Of a DNA stretch of 64,000 nucleotides, positions 26,245 through 34,987 are shown one piece after another (within the stretch, counting starts at the first letter, position 1; each line of letters opens with the position of its first letter). The position numbers were made by a program, and so were the translations under genes. The stretch spans positions 62,001-126,000 of the forward strand of contig NZ_JAFJSY010000016.1 of the NCBI RefSeq assembly GCF_019857225.1, in the 5' to 3' direction. Below the pieces are notes generated by a model. That model had not been told where the DNA came from, searched no databases, and saw nothing but the letters and a program-made list of their open reading frames with translations. This DNA is from Streptomyces plumbidurans. GTDB lineage: Bacteria > Actinomycetota > Actinomycetes > Streptomycetales > Streptomycetaceae.

Positions 26245-27097
26245 GCCCGACATGAACGAGGTCGTCGGCCGTCACGACATCCTCCTGGTCACCCTCGACA
26301 CACTGCGCCACGACGTGGCCGTCGAGCTGGCGGCCGAGGGCCGCATCCCGAACCTCGCCCGCCATCTCCCCGGCGGCCGCTGGGAGAAGCGCCACGCGCC
26401 GGGCAGCTTCACCTACGCCTCGCACCAGGCGATCTTCGCGGGCTTCCTGCCCACTCCGGCCGAACCGGGCCCGCATCCGCGGCTGTTCGCGGCGAGCTTC
26501 GCCGGGAGCGAGACGACCGCCGACGGCACCTTCGTCTACGACACCCCGGAGTTCGTCTCCGGTCTGGCGCAGGCGGGCTACCGCACCGTCTGCATCGGAG
26601 GCGTCGGCTTCTTCAACAAGCAGGGCCCGCTCGGCACGGTCCTGCCCGGTCTCTTCCACGAGGCGCACTGGGAAAGGGAGTTCGGCGTCACCTCACCGCA
26701 CTCCTTCGAGAACCAGGTCGCCCGAGCCGAGCAGGTGGTCGCTCAACTCCCCGTCGACCAGCGGCTGTTCCTCTTCGTGAACGTCTCCGCTCTGCACCAG
26801 CCCAACTGGTTCCATCTGCCCGGCGCGACCCGCGAGACGGGCGACACCCGCGAAACGCACGCCGCCGCGCTGGAGTACGTCGACCGGCACATCGGCCGCC
26901 TCTTCGCCGCCGCGAGCTCCAGGCGCCGCTGCTTCGCCATCGTCTGCTCCGACCACGGCACCGCCTACGGCGACGACGGCTACTCCGGCCACCGCCTCGG
27001 CCACGAGTCCGTGTGGACGGTGCCGTACGCCCACTTCTTCCTCGACCCCTCAGAGACCGACCTGGCGGTAACCGCCCCCGCGGAGGCCGTCCGATGA
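26237..27097 (+). CDS. STM4013/SEN3800-family hydrolase (alkaline phosphatase/sulfatase superfamily)
   Basis: A 286-residue cytoplasmic metallohydrolase-like protein. DILLVTLDTLRHDVA supplies Asp21 near the N-terminus, and SDHGTAYGDDGYSGHRLGHESVW (Asp239, His240 and a later His) supplies the second metal-binding cluster, the arrangement of sulfatases and phosphopentomutase-like enzymes. FTYASHQAIFAG replaces the CxPxR motif, so no formylglycine is expected and the nucleophile may be Ser or Thr (inference). Substrate could be a phosphate, phosphonate or sulfate ester. It overlaps the upstream gene by 8 bp and the downstream radical SAM gene by ATGA. Confidence 0.82.
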   Translation: MPEPDMNEVVGRHDILLVTLDTLRHDVAVELAAEGRIPNLARHLPGGRWEKRHAPGSFTYASHQAIFAGFLPTPAEPGPHPRLFAASFAGSETTADGTFVYDTPEFVSGLAQAGYRTVCIGGVGFFNKQGPLGTVLPGLFHEAHWEREFGVTSPHSFENQVARAEQVVAQLPVDQRLFLFVNVSALHQPNWFHLPGATRETGDTRETHAAALEYVDRHIGRLFAAASSRRRCFAIVCSDHGTAYGDDGYSGHRLGHESVWTVPYAHFFLDPSETDLAVTAPAEAVR

Positions 27098-28479
27098 CCA
27101 CCGCCCAGCTCACCAGCCCGTATCAGCACTACGTCTACGCCTACCCGCACAAGACCGCCTACCGCAGGCTGCCCGACCGGCCCACGCTGCGGTCCCTGTG
27201 GGCTAACGAGGACAAGAGTGCGCTCTCGCTCTACCTGCACATACCGTTCTGCGAGGTCCGCTGCGGCTTCTGCAACCTCTTCACCCGCATCGGCGCTCCC
27301 GACGGCCTGACCAGCGCCTACCTCGACGCCCTCGAACGGCAGGCGGACGCCGTGCGCGAGGCTCTCCGGCCCGGCGGGCAGGTGCGATTCTCGACCGCGG
27401 CGCTCGGCGGAGGCACCCCCACCTTCCTCACCGCGCCCGAACTGGACCGCCTCTGCGACATCGCGGAACACCGTATGGGCGCCGACCTGCGCGCGATCCC
27501 GCTCTCCGTCGAGGCATCGCCCGCCACGGCCACCACCGACCGCCTCACCGTCCTGGCCGAGCGCGGTACCACCCGGCTCAGCCTCGGCGTCCAGAGCTTC
27601 GTCGACTCCGAGGCGAGAGCAGCCGTACGCCCGCAGCGCCGCGCCGATGTCGAGGCCGCACTCGCCCGGATCCGGGACACCGGCATCCCTGTCCTCAACA
27701 TCGACCTCATCTACGGCATCGCCGGCCAGACCGAACAGACGTGGCTGCGCTCCCTGGACGCCGCCCTCGACTGGCTGCCCGAGGAGCTGTACCTCTACCC
27801 GCTCTACGTCCGCCCCCTGACCGGCCTCGACCGTCACCGCACCGGCAACGGCCCCGACCCAGCCTGGGACGACCAGCGGTTGCGCCTGTACCGCGCGGGC
27901 CGCGACCACCTCCTCGCCCGGGGCTACACCCAGCAGTCGATGCGGATGTTCCGCAGGATTGATGCCCCGCGGCAGGGCGCCGACGACTACGCCTGCCAGA
28001 CCGACGGCATGATCGGCCTGGGCTGCGGCGCCCGCTCGTACACAGCCGGTCTGCACTACTCCTTCGACTATGCGGTGGGGATGCACGAGATCCGCGGGAT
28101 CATCGACGACTACGTCTGCACCGGCGACTTCACCCGCGCGGAGGTCGGCTACCGCATGGACGCGCACGAGGCGCGCCGCCGCCATCTGCTCCAGTCGCTC
28201 CTCCAGGCGGAGGGCCTGACGGTCGCCGACTACCGTGCGCGCTTCGGAGCGGAGCCGCTCGACGACTTCGGCCCGGAGCTCCAACTCCTCGCGGACCGGG
28301 GTTGGTTGACCGACACCACCACCGACACCACCACCGACCCCAGCCCCGGCCCCAACCCCGGCCCCGGCTTCGCTCGGCTGCGGCTCACCCCGGAGGGACT
28401 GGCCCACTCGGACGCGATCGGACCCGAGTTGTTCTCCCCCGCCGTCCGGGCCGCCATGGCCGCCTACGAGAGGAAGTGA
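27094..28479 (+). CDS. STM4012-family radical SAM protein (HemN-like)
   Basis: A 461-residue radical SAM enzyme. YLHIPFCEVRCGFCNLF holds the cluster cysteines Cys53, Cys57 and Cys60; GGGTPT and the later LGVQSF, IYGIAGQT and GLGCGARSY match the HemN/coproporphyrinogen-oxidase-like group, which can use a second SAM. A C-terminal HemN-type region follows. A low-complexity insert TDTTTDTTTDPSPGPNPGPG (about 407-428) from short DNA repeats interrupts it. The ATG at 27094 makes an ATGA overlap with the upstream gene. The reaction is unknown; HemN-like members perform decarboxylation, methylation or cyclopropanation. Confidence 0.88.
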   Translation: MTTAQLTSPYQHYVYAYPHKTAYRRLPDRPTLRSLWANEDKSALSLYLHIPFCEVRCGFCNLFTRIGAPDGLTSAYLDALERQADAVREALRPGGQVRFSTAALGGGTPTFLTAPELDRLCDIAEHRMGADLRAIPLSVEASPATATTDRLTVLAERGTTRLSLGVQSFVDSEARAAVRPQRRADVEAALARIRDTGIPVLNIDLIYGIAGQTEQTWLRSLDAALDWLPEELYLYPLYVRPLTGLDRHRTGNGPDPAWDDQRLRLYRAGRDHLLARGYTQQSMRMFRRIDAPRQGADDYACQTDGMIGLGCGARSYTAGLHYSFDYAVGMHEIRGIIDDYVCTGDFTRAEVGYRMDAHEARRRHLLQSLLQAEGLTVADYRARFGAEPLDDFGPELQLLADRGWLTDTTTDTTTDPSPGPNPGPGFARLRLTPEGLAHSDAIGPELFSPAVRAAMAAYERK

Positions 28480-28489
28480 CGGGCCCGCC

Positions 28490-29350
28490 ATGGATCTGAC
28501 CGTCCTCTATCGCGGACCGCTGGCCTCCTGCGACTACGACTGCCCGTACTGCCCGTTCGCCAAGCGGCGCGACTCGACCGCCCAACTCCGCGCAGACCGG
28601 GCCGCGTTGGAGCGCTTCGCGCAGTGGGCCGCGGACAGCGACGACCGGTTGTCGCTGCTGTTCACACCCTGGGGCGAGGGCCTGGTCCGCACCTGGTACC
28701 GGCGCACGCTCACCGACCTGTCGCGCCTGCCGCACGTCCGCCGGGTCGCCATCCAGACCAACCTCAGCTGCCGCACCAACTGGCTCGCCGGGGCCGATCT
28801 CGACACACTCGCGCTGTGGTGCACGTACCACCCGGGCCAGACCCCCTACGACCGCTTCCTGGGCAAGTGCCGCGACCTCGCCGAACGCGGTGTGCGCTTC
28901 AGCGTCGGCGTCGTCGGCCTGCCCGAGCACCTGGAGGCGGCCCGCCGTCTGCGCGCCGAGCTGCCCGCGCATGTCTACCTGTGGATCAACGCCGCCGAGG
29001 GACACACCTACCGGGACGCCGAGGCCGACGAGTGGACGGCGCTCGACCCCCTCTTCCCGTACAGCCGCCACCCCCACGCCAGCGCCGGTCTGCCCTGCCG
29101 CACGGGTGAGTCCGTGATCTCGGTCGACGGCGACGGCACCGTACGCCGCTGCCATTTCGTCCGCGCCGAACTGGGCAACCTCTACGACGGCTCCTACCGC
29201 ACCGCCCTGCGCCCCCGCCCCTGTCCGCTGACGACCTGCGACTGCCACATCGGCTACGTCCATCTGGAGACGCTGCCGCTGTACGACGTCTTCGCGGGCG
29301 GGGTGCTGGAGCGCATTCCGGGCCGTCCCGTCGATGTCCTGGCAGGATGA
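28490..29350 (+). CDS. STM4011-family radical SAM protein
   Basis: A 286-residue radical SAM enzyme. The cluster motif is CDYDCPYC (Cys14, Cys18, Cys21). C-terminal cysteines in LPCRTGES, RRCHF and RPCPLTTCDCHIGY could ligate one auxiliary iron-sulfur cluster, as in SPASM/twitch-type enzymes that modify peptides or sugars (inference). The middle part shows AIQTNLSC and TYHPGQTPYDRFLGK. It follows the other radical SAM gene by 10 bp and precedes a VOC gene by 4 bp. Two radical SAM enzymes with an ATP-grasp protein imply a multi-step tailoring or cofactor pathway. Confidence 0.87.
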   Translation: MDLTVLYRGPLASCDYDCPYCPFAKRRDSTAQLRADRAALERFAQWAADSDDRLSLLFTPWGEGLVRTWYRRTLTDLSRLPHVRRVAIQTNLSCRTNWLAGADLDTLALWCTYHPGQTPYDRFLGKCRDLAERGVRFSVGVVGLPEHLEAARRLRAELPAHVYLWINAAEGHTYRDAEADEWTALDPLFPYSRHPHASAGLPCRTGESVISVDGDGTVRRCHFVRAELGNLYDGSYRTALRPRPCPLTTCDCHIGYVHLETLPLYDVFAGGVLERIPGRPVDVLAG

Positions 29351-29354
29351 CGGC

Positions 29355-29708
29355 ATGGAACGTGTGCTTGGCATCGGTGGCTGTTTCCTGCGGGCCACGG
29401 ACCCGGCGGCCCTGGGCGCGTGGTATCGCGACTGTCTGGGGCTGGAGGCCGACGAGAACGGTTTGTGGCAGCAGGAGACCGGGCCGACGGTCTTCTCGAC
29501 GTTCGAGTCCGGGACCGACTACTTCGGCTCTCCGGACCAGCGGACGATGCTGAACTTCCGGGTGCGCGATCTGGACGCGATGCTCGCGCAGTTGCGGGCC
29601 AAGGGGGCGGATGTGGCCGAGGAGACGCAGGAGATGGAGGGCGTCGGGCGGTTCGGCTGGGTCACCGATCCGGCCGGGAACCGGATCGAGCTGTGGCAGC
29701 CGGCCTGA
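29355..29708 (+). CDS. VOC (glyoxalase/bleomycin-resistance fold) protein
   Basis: A 117-residue single-domain VOC protein. It begins RVLGIGGCFLRATDPAALGAWYRDCLGL and ends FGWVTDPAGNRIELWQP, the typical paired beta-alpha-beta-beta-beta units. A Glu near the end and the early His/Cys position allow metal binding, though the first ligand is not a His, so metal use is uncertain. The ATG at 29355 lies 4 bp after the STM4011 stop with AGGA upstream, so it is probably the sixth gene of that operon. A strong hairpin ends the unit. Confidence 0.85.
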   Translation: MERVLGIGGCFLRATDPAALGAWYRDCLGLEADENGLWQQETGPTVFSTFESGTDYFGSPDQRTMLNFRVRDLDAMLAQLRAKGADVAEETQEMEGVGRFGWVTDPAGNRIELWQPA

Positions 29709-29731
29709 CCGCGATCGAGTCAGGCCGGCTG
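29697..29731. terminator. Bidirectional hairpin terminator overlapping the VOC stop
   Basis: A perfect 12-bp stem (CAGCCGGCCTGA / TCAGGCCGGCTG) with an 11-base loop. The left arm contains the VOC stop codon; the right arm ends 6 bp before the convergent L,D-transpeptidase stop. Confidence 0.82.
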
Positions 29732-29736
29732 GTGTG

Positions 29737-30735
29737 TCACAGCGTGGCGGTCGTCGACTCTCCTGACGCGCTGCCGGCGAGCCACTGGTCCCAGCTCAGG
29801 TTGAACGACGCGTAGCCGTTGTCGGCCGGGGCCTTGGCGCGGGGCGAGCCGGTGATGGTGATGGGGTCGCCCTGCTTGACCTGGCCGTAGAACCACTTGG
29901 CGTCCGCCATCGAGAGGTGGACGCAGCCGTGCGAGCCGCGGGCGCTGCCGCTGCCCGGGTTGGGGTCGCCGGTCGAGTAGTGGACGTACGTGCCGGACTG
30001 CGTGAGGTGGACGTCCCAGGGCAGCGTCAGGTCGTAGTAGTTCGGGCTGCCCTTGTCGCAGCTGATGCCGACGCTGCAGGAGGTCATGTGGACCTTCTCC
30101 TGCTTGTCGATGACGGCCATCGTGCCGTTCCACGTCGGGTACTGGGCGCTGCCGGCGTTGATCGAAAGGGTGCGCACCGCCTGGCCGTTGCGGGTCACCT
30201 TCATGGTGTGGCCGGTCACGGAGACGTCCGCGCGGACATCGTCACCGATCTTGAAGGTGTGCGTGTAGCCGTGCACGCCGTAGCGTCCGTTGCCGTTGCT
30301 GACGCCCGTCATGTCGGCGTCGATCTTCACCGTCGTGCCGGTGGGCCAGTACGTCTTCGGCCGCCAGTCGGCGCGCCGGTCGCCGAACCAGTGCCAGGCG
30401 CCGGCCACCGGCTGCGAGGCGCTCACCTTCATGTGCTTCTCGACCGTGGCCCGCGCCTTGGCGGCCACCGGGTTCGTGAAGATCACCGAGATGGGCATGG
30501 CCACGCCGACGGTGGTTCCCGTCTGCGGGGTGATCGTGTCCAGCAGCATCGGCGGGCCCTTGGGCTTCGTCGGCGAAGGCGAGGCGCTCGCACTCGGCTT
30601 CCCCGAACCCTTCCCGATGTCGTCGCTCGCCTTGTCACCGCTGCCCCCACCGCAGGCACTGGTGCCCACCAGCATCGCAACCGTGACGAATGCGATCCCT
30701 ATGCCGCCCTTGCGCCCTCGCACGCCCTGCCCCAC
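29737..30735 (-). CDS. L,D-transpeptidase lipoprotein (YkuD) with Ig-like domains
   Basis: A 332-residue lipoprotein. The signal peptide ends in the lipobox VGTSAC with Cys28, followed by a Ser/Pro/Lys-rich linker to about residue 60. Two bacterial Ig-like domains (about 62-165) precede the YkuD catalytic domain (168-300). The active site is SHGCVHLS with His269 and Cys271. The architecture matches mycobacterial LdtMt2-type enzymes that form 3-3 peptidoglycan cross-links outside the membrane. It is monocistronic, ending at the shared hairpin. Confidence 0.92.
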   Translation of the reverse strand: MGQGVRGRKGGIGIAFVTVAMLVGTSACGGGSGDKASDDIGKGSGKPSASASPSPTKPKGPPMLLDTITPQTGTTVGVAMPISVIFTNPVAAKARATVEKHMKVSASQPVAGAWHWFGDRRADWRPKTYWPTGTTVKIDADMTGVSNGNGRYGVHGYTHTFKIGDDVRADVSVTGHTMKVTRNGQAVRTLSINAGSAQYPTWNGTMAVIDKQEKVHMTSCSVGISCDKGSPNYYDLTLPWDVHLTQSGTYVHYSTGDPNPGSGSARGSHGCVHLSMADAKWFYGQVKQGDPITITGSPRAKAPADNGYASFNLSWDQWLAGSASGESTTATL

Positions 30736-30893
30736 TCTCTTGCTCTTCGACTGCTCTTCGGCCCGGATGAACCTTGCCTACTGTCAGACTGCGCTTGGCA
30801 CGGTGGGAGTTTCCAACCGTACGTAAAGCATGTCCCAAAACTACGGCCACCTTTCAACCCGGCGGACACCGCCCTCGAGCGGATCCGCCCGTC

Positions 30894-32111
30894 TCACGGT
30901 CTGCGCGACTGATCCGAGAACCCGAACACCCGTAGCCCCGCAAGGCTCAGCACGGTCATCGCGGCGGCGGCCGTGGTGGTGATCGTGAAGCCGCCATGTG
31001 GGCCGAGGGAGTCGATCACTCGGCCGGAGACCGCCGCCGCGGCGGCCGAGCCTGCGGCGCCGGCCGAGCCGAGCCAGGCGAACGCCTGGGTCAGGACGGT
31101 CGGGTGGACGGTCGACTCGGTGAGTACCGAGAAGAGTGCGAGCAGGGGTGGGATGGTGGCGCCGGTCAGCACCACGACCGCTCCGAGCGTGAACGGTGAG
31201 CCGGCCGTCGGCAAGAGCAGTGTGCCGAGGAGCAGGGCGCCGGTTGCCACCAGCAGTTGTACCGGCGGTGCGGCACGGCAGCGTCGCATCCCGTACAGCC
31301 AACCGGCCAGCAGTCCACTGCAGTTGGAGACGGCGAAGATCACGGCAGCGGAGTCGGGTTCGCCATGCTCCACCGCGAACGCGGTCACCGACACCTGCAT
31401 GCCGCCGAAGAAGACACCGATGGCGAGATTGAGGCCCATCAGTACGCCGATGCCGCCGCCGCACAGCAAGGTGCGGCTTTTGCGGGCGGCGCGTTCGCCG
31501 TGGGCCGCCGGTGAGGGTGCGCTGCCGCGTTGGGCCGCGAGGATCAGGCCGCCGGTCACCGACAAGGTGGCGGCCGACACTGTGCCCGCCACGGGATGTC
31601 CGGCCGCGGCGAGTGCGCTGACCATGGTCGGGCCGAGTAGGTAGCCCACCGCGTTGCTCAGGGACTCCAGCGCGAAGGCGGTGGGTAGTTCGGCCGCTCT
31701 GGTGGTGCGCAGCATTGCCGCCCATCGGGCGGCGGACATCGCGCCGAGTTGCGGAAGGGTCGCTCCGACCAGCGCACCGCCCAGGACCAGAAAGGCGTCG
31801 GAGGCGTCTGCGGCCACCAGGGACACCAGGACGGCCACGGACAGGGCGTGGGCGAGGAGCGCGGGCGGCAGGATGCGCGTCTGGCCGAACCGGTCGACGA
31901 GCCTTGCCAGTTGGGGCGCTCCGAGCGCTTCGGCCACCGCGCACCCGGCGCCGACCAGACCCGCCGCGGCGAAGGTGCCGGTGTGACTGTGCACGAGCCA
32001 TACGATGCCGAGGCCGGTCATCGCGACGCCGACGCGTCCGAGCGAGGCCGGCAGGAAGAAGGCCGCGGCACCCGGGGTGCGCAGCAGGGAACGGTAGTTC
32101 GCCGACGGCAC
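30894..32111 (-). CDS. MFS transporter
   Basis: A 405-residue membrane protein with about 11-12 predicted helices. It shows SLLRTPGAAAFFLPASLGRVGVAMTGLGIVWLV at the N-terminus and a weak motif A (ARLVDRFGQTRILPPALL). The type is the YfcJ/SetA-like group often found in Streptomyces; the substrate is unknown. The GTG at 32111 was chosen because AGGA lies 6 bp upstream; another GTG at 32225 would add 38 non-hydrophobic residues. No partner gene is adjacent. Confidence 0.82.
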   Translation of the reverse strand: MPSANYRSLLRTPGAAAFFLPASLGRVGVAMTGLGIVWLVHSHTGTFAAAGLVGAGCAVAEALGAPQLARLVDRFGQTRILPPALLAHALSVAVLVSLVAADASDAFLVLGGALVGATLPQLGAMSAARWAAMLRTTRAAELPTAFALESLSNAVGYLLGPTMVSALAAAGHPVAGTVSAATLSVTGGLILAAQRGSAPSPAAHGERAARKSRTLLCGGGIGVLMGLNLAIGVFFGGMQVSVTAFAVEHGEPDSAAVIFAVSNCSGLLAGWLYGMRRCRAAPPVQLLVATGALLLGTLLLPTAGSPFTLGAVVVLTGATIPPLLALFSVLTESTVHPTVLTQAFAWLGSAGAAGSAAAAAVSGRVIDSLGPHGGFTITTTAAAAMTVLSLAGLRVFGFSDQSRRP

Positions 32112-32584
32112 GGCGAGTCCTGTTCGCTGCCCGGCGGGACGGCCCACCTGGGTCGTCGGTGCCCGAATGTACCGACCCGTGGTCGCCGCCTGGAACCGTC
32201 CAGTGCTGGCGCGGAGAGGGGACACTCGCCCCGCGCCGACTCCATCACCGGGCAGAAGTCTCGGTGTGTTGTTGGTGGTTGTGAACCGCGGACATTCTCA
32301 CCGCCGGGGTCGGAGATGTCCATCACGACCGAGGGCGGGGCGATGCCGTCCGGATGCGCCGAGGCCGAAAAGGAGTTGCTCCGCGCCGCGGTCTCGAAGA
32401 GGATCGCCCGCATGGATCTGTAACGGCTGCCACATACGCACGGTCGACCTGTCGCGCGATCGGCCTCGGAGCCTGACGACCCGGCCCGGGGCGGTCATCG
32501 CGCCCTCGTGTGCATCCACCAGATCCCGGGAGCCGCGGCCCGGCCCGCGAGCGCTCCTGCTCAGCCCAGAAATCAACCACATCC
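32112..32584. other. Intergenic stretch with no supported gene
   Basis: About 470 bp between a leftward MFS gene and a rightward DUF1062 gene. A 35-codon frame at 32316-32423 on the plus strand has GGAG near its ATG and encodes a helical peptide (EAEKELLRAAVSKRIARMD). It may be a small gene, but nothing else supports it. Confidence 0.35.
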
Positions 32585-33232
32585 ATGAATATCGATCGCA
32601 AGGCCCAGTGGGCCGTGCGCCAATCCGCGCTGCCCATGATCGTGCGGCCCTGCCCGGACTGCCCCGGCACCCGGCACCGCCCCTCGGGCAGGTTCCGCGT
32701 CAACGCGAACGGCAAGCTCCTCGACGTCTGGCTGCTGCTGCACTGCGCGGGCTGCGGCCGGACCTCGAAAGTGCCCGTCCACGAACGTGCCCACGTGTCG
32801 TCGCTGGAGCCCGCTCGGCTGGTGGCGTACGAGGCCAACGACCCCGCCACAGTGCGGGAGCTGGCGATGAGCGCGTCGCTCGCCGCGAAGAGGGTTTACC
32901 GCCTCGACTGGACCGGGGCGTGGGAGCTGCGACGCGACACGCCCCGGCCCGCACTCGACGACCCGAGGCCGCTCACGGTGCGGGTCAGGTTCGAGCTGCC
33001 TGCGCCGGTCCGTGTCGAAAGACTGCTCATGGCCGGGTTCGGTCTCAGTCGGAACGGGATACGACGCCTGGTCGCGGACGCGCGCATCCAACTGCCACTG
33101 CCTCCACGCGCCAGGACTCATCGGGACTTCGAGCTGACGTTGACGGGAGCGGTTCCGCTGATTCCTTTGCCGCTAGGGCGACCGAAGGTGGTGATCGTAG
33201 GGGCTACTCGGGTTTCCAGCCCCACGCGGTGA
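32585..33232 (+). CDS. DUF1062 domain protein
   Basis: A 215-residue protein of the DUF1062 family. Two CxxC pairs (CPDC at about 23-26 and CAGC at about 54-57) form a probable zinc ribbon near the N-terminus. The remainder (LLMAGFGLSRNGIRRLVADARI) resembles an S4-like RNA-binding segment, so a nucleic-acid role is possible (inference). No strong ribosome site precedes the ATG. Its last 29 bp overlap the convergent methyltransferase gene. Confidence 0.82.
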   Translation: MNIDRKAQWAVRQSALPMIVRPCPDCPGTRHRPSGRFRVNANGKLLDVWLLLHCAGCGRTSKVPVHERAHVSSLEPARLVAYEANDPATVRELAMSASLAAKRVYRLDWTGAWELRRDTPRPALDDPRPLTVRVRFELPAPVRVERLLMAGFGLSRNGIRRLVADARIQLPLPPRARTHRDFELTLTGAVPLIPLPLGRPKVVIVGATRVSSPTR

Positions 33233-34067
33233 GCATCCCGGCCGACAGTGCGGCGCATTCGTCGGAGTCGAGATAGCGGACCGCCGCATCGATGCCGGTC
33301 TCGTCGACCAGGCCGGTCGCGAGCATCGCCTCCCGGCTCCGTGCCCAAGTGTCGGCCCAGAAGCGGCTGATGGGGCTGCCCGGCAGCAGCGGCGGCACGT
33401 GGATCTCGGCGGCGACGGGCGAGAGCCCCGCCCCGCGCAGGAGTTGCGGGTACGTCGGCGCCGAGGTCGCATCGGTGCCGATCGTGTCGCGCAGCCCCTG
33501 CCACATCGCCCGCATGGCGACGGTGTACGGCGTGCCGGGGGCGCGGTCGCTCGTCAGATCGACCGCGTCGCTGAGCACCAACACACCGCCGGGGGCGATG
33601 AGTTCGGCCAGTGCTGTGATCATGCGTTCGCGGTCGGACAGGTGCATCAGCACGAAGCGTGCGTGGACCAGACGGAATTGCCCGGGTGTGAAGTCGGGGG
33701 CGGTGATGTCCGCCTGCAGAACGTCGAGCCGTGGCGCGGGCCGCGCGTTGAGGAAACGTACGTCGCGGTCCACGGCGAGCACGTGGGCCGCCCCGGCCTC
33801 GGTGAGCAGCCGGCGGGCGATCGTGCCCGTCCCGGCGCCGATGTCGAGGCAGTTCCACCCCGGACCGACCCCGAGCGCCCGCAGCCGTGCCCAGGTGATG
33901 TCGTCGTAGGCGAGGGCGCCGAAGTCGATGCGCTCGCCCTCGCCGGTCTGTTCGGGGCGGAAGACGGCCTCGCCGTAGCGGCCACCGTCCGGGGCGGTCT
34001 CGGGGGCGTTGCTGTCGGCGTTGGCGTTGCTGTCGCCGTTGGCTTTGTCGTCGTCGAACCGTTTCAT
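33204..34067 (-). CDS. SAM-dependent methyltransferase, class I
   Basis: A 287-residue methyltransferase. Motif I is LDIGAGTGTIARRL (about 73-86), with the acidic VDRDVRF next and QADITAPDF and LVHARFVLMHLSDRERM downstream. The substrate is unknown; the family includes small-molecule methyltransferases. The N-terminus has a short Asn/Ser/Asp repeat (GDSNANADSN) from repetitive DNA. The ATG at 34067 is preceded by AGAGG. The 3-prime end overlaps the DUF1062 gene on the other strand by 29 bp. Confidence 0.87.
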   Translation of the reverse strand: MKRFDDDKANGDSNANADSNAPETAPDGGRYGEAVFRPEQTGEGERIDFGALAYDDITWARLRALGVGPGWNCLDIGAGTGTIARRLLTEAGAAHVLAVDRDVRFLNARPAPRLDVLQADITAPDFTPGQFRLVHARFVLMHLSDRERMITALAELIAPGGVLVLSDAVDLTSDRAPGTPYTVAMRAMWQGLRDTIGTDATSAPTYPQLLRGAGLSPVAAEIHVPPLLPGSPISRFWADTWARSREAMLATGLVDETGIDAAVRYLDSDECAALSAGMLTAWGWKPE

Positions 34068-34141
34068 AGCGGGACCTCTGCGCACGGTGGGGCAGCCGCC
34101 GGAGTGGGACGGGCTGCTGATCGCTGGGGCACCGGTTCCGC

Positions 34142-34387
34142 TCAGGCGCCGCTGCCGCCCGTACCGATGAGACGGCCGACGAAGTCGATGGTGGCAGCGC
34201 CGAACTGGACAAGGCCGGGGCCCGTCATCGCGCCCGCGGGGGCAGCAGGCCCGCCCGGGGTCGGGGACGTCGCTCGTACGACCTGCGCGTGAGAAGTGGA
34301 TGCTGCGGCCGGGCCGATCACGACGAGGGAGGCGGCAGCGGCGACGACGGTGGCGGTTGCCGCACGAGCCAGAGGCTTGAGGTTCAT
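34142..34387 (-). CDS. Small secreted protein, uncharacterised
   Basis: An 81-residue predicted secreted peptide. The signal peptide covers about 1-30 (ARAATATVVAAAASLVVIGPAAA). The mature part is Gly/Pro/Ala-rich and ends in FVGRLIGTGGSGA, with no cysteines. The ATG at 34387 has AGGAG 7 bp upstream. No family is recognised; Streptomyces genomes encode many such peptides. It lies 74 bp upstream of the methyltransferase gene on the same strand and could be co-transcribed with it. Confidence 0.7.
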   Translation of the reverse strand: MNLKPLARAATATVVAAAASLVVIGPAAASTSHAQVVRATSPTPGGPAAPAGAMTGPGLVQFGAATIDFVGRLIGTGGSGA

Positions 34388-34499
34388 GGTCATTCTCCTG
34401 AAGGCACCGGAATATGGGCTTCTGTGAGAATAGGTACGGAATCCTCCGTGTTTCCGACAACGCGCCTGGTGGCTCAGCCGTTTGTCGGCCGGAGGCTCC

Positions 34500-34961
34500 T
34501 CAGGGCCGCGGCGGGGAGAGCGGCGGGCCGAACATCTTGTCGAAGACGGCCAGGGCTGCCTGCAGCGCCTCCCTGTCACGGCGCGTCAACCCCTCCATCC
34601 GCTGGGCCAGCAGACGGTTGCGGCTCGCGCGGACCTCCTCGGCGACCTGCTCCCCCAGGGCCGTGATCTGAACGGTGCTCCCCTTGCGCGCGGGGCCGGA
34701 GCGGGTCACCCACCCCGCCGCCTCCATGCGGTTGACCAGCTGCGTCATGGTCGGCGGCTGCACTCCCTCGGCCTGGGCGAGCTGTCCGACGCTCATCGCT
34801 CCGCCGCTGAGCAGACTCAGCGCGGAGCCCTGCGCGGTGGTGACGGGCAGGCCGGCGGCATCGCGGCGGATCGCCTGACCGATCCGCAACAGCCGCTTGC
34901 GCGCCTCGTCCGTCAGCTTGTCTGTCAGCTCGTCTGTCAGCTCGTTGGCCGGCTCGGCCAT
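34500..34961 (-). CDS. MarR-family regulator
   Basis: A 153-residue winged-helix regulator. The DNA-binding core is SVGQLAQAEGVQPPTMTQLVNRMEAAGWVTRSGPARKGSTVQITALGEQ (about 57-110). The N-terminus carries a short acidic repeat ELTDELTDKLTDE from a 12-bp DNA repeat. It is divergent from a DHA2 exporter gene, with a 27-bp inverted repeat between them. The probable role is repression of the exporter and itself, released by a drug-like ligand. Confidence 0.9.
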   Translation of the reverse strand: MAEPANELTDELTDKLTDEARKRLLRIGQAIRRDAAGLPVTTAQGSALSLLSGGAMSVGQLAQAEGVQPPTMTQLVNRMEAAGWVTRSGPARKGSTVQITALGEQVAEEVRASRNRLLAQRMEGLTRRDREALQAALAVFDKMFGPPLSPPRP

Positions 34962-34987
34962 CCCTCGGCCCGTCCTCACTCGTCGAT

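Noticed and set aside
32316..32423. 35-codon ORF with GGAG near its start
   Set aside because: Too short and without independent support; mentioned in the intergenic note.
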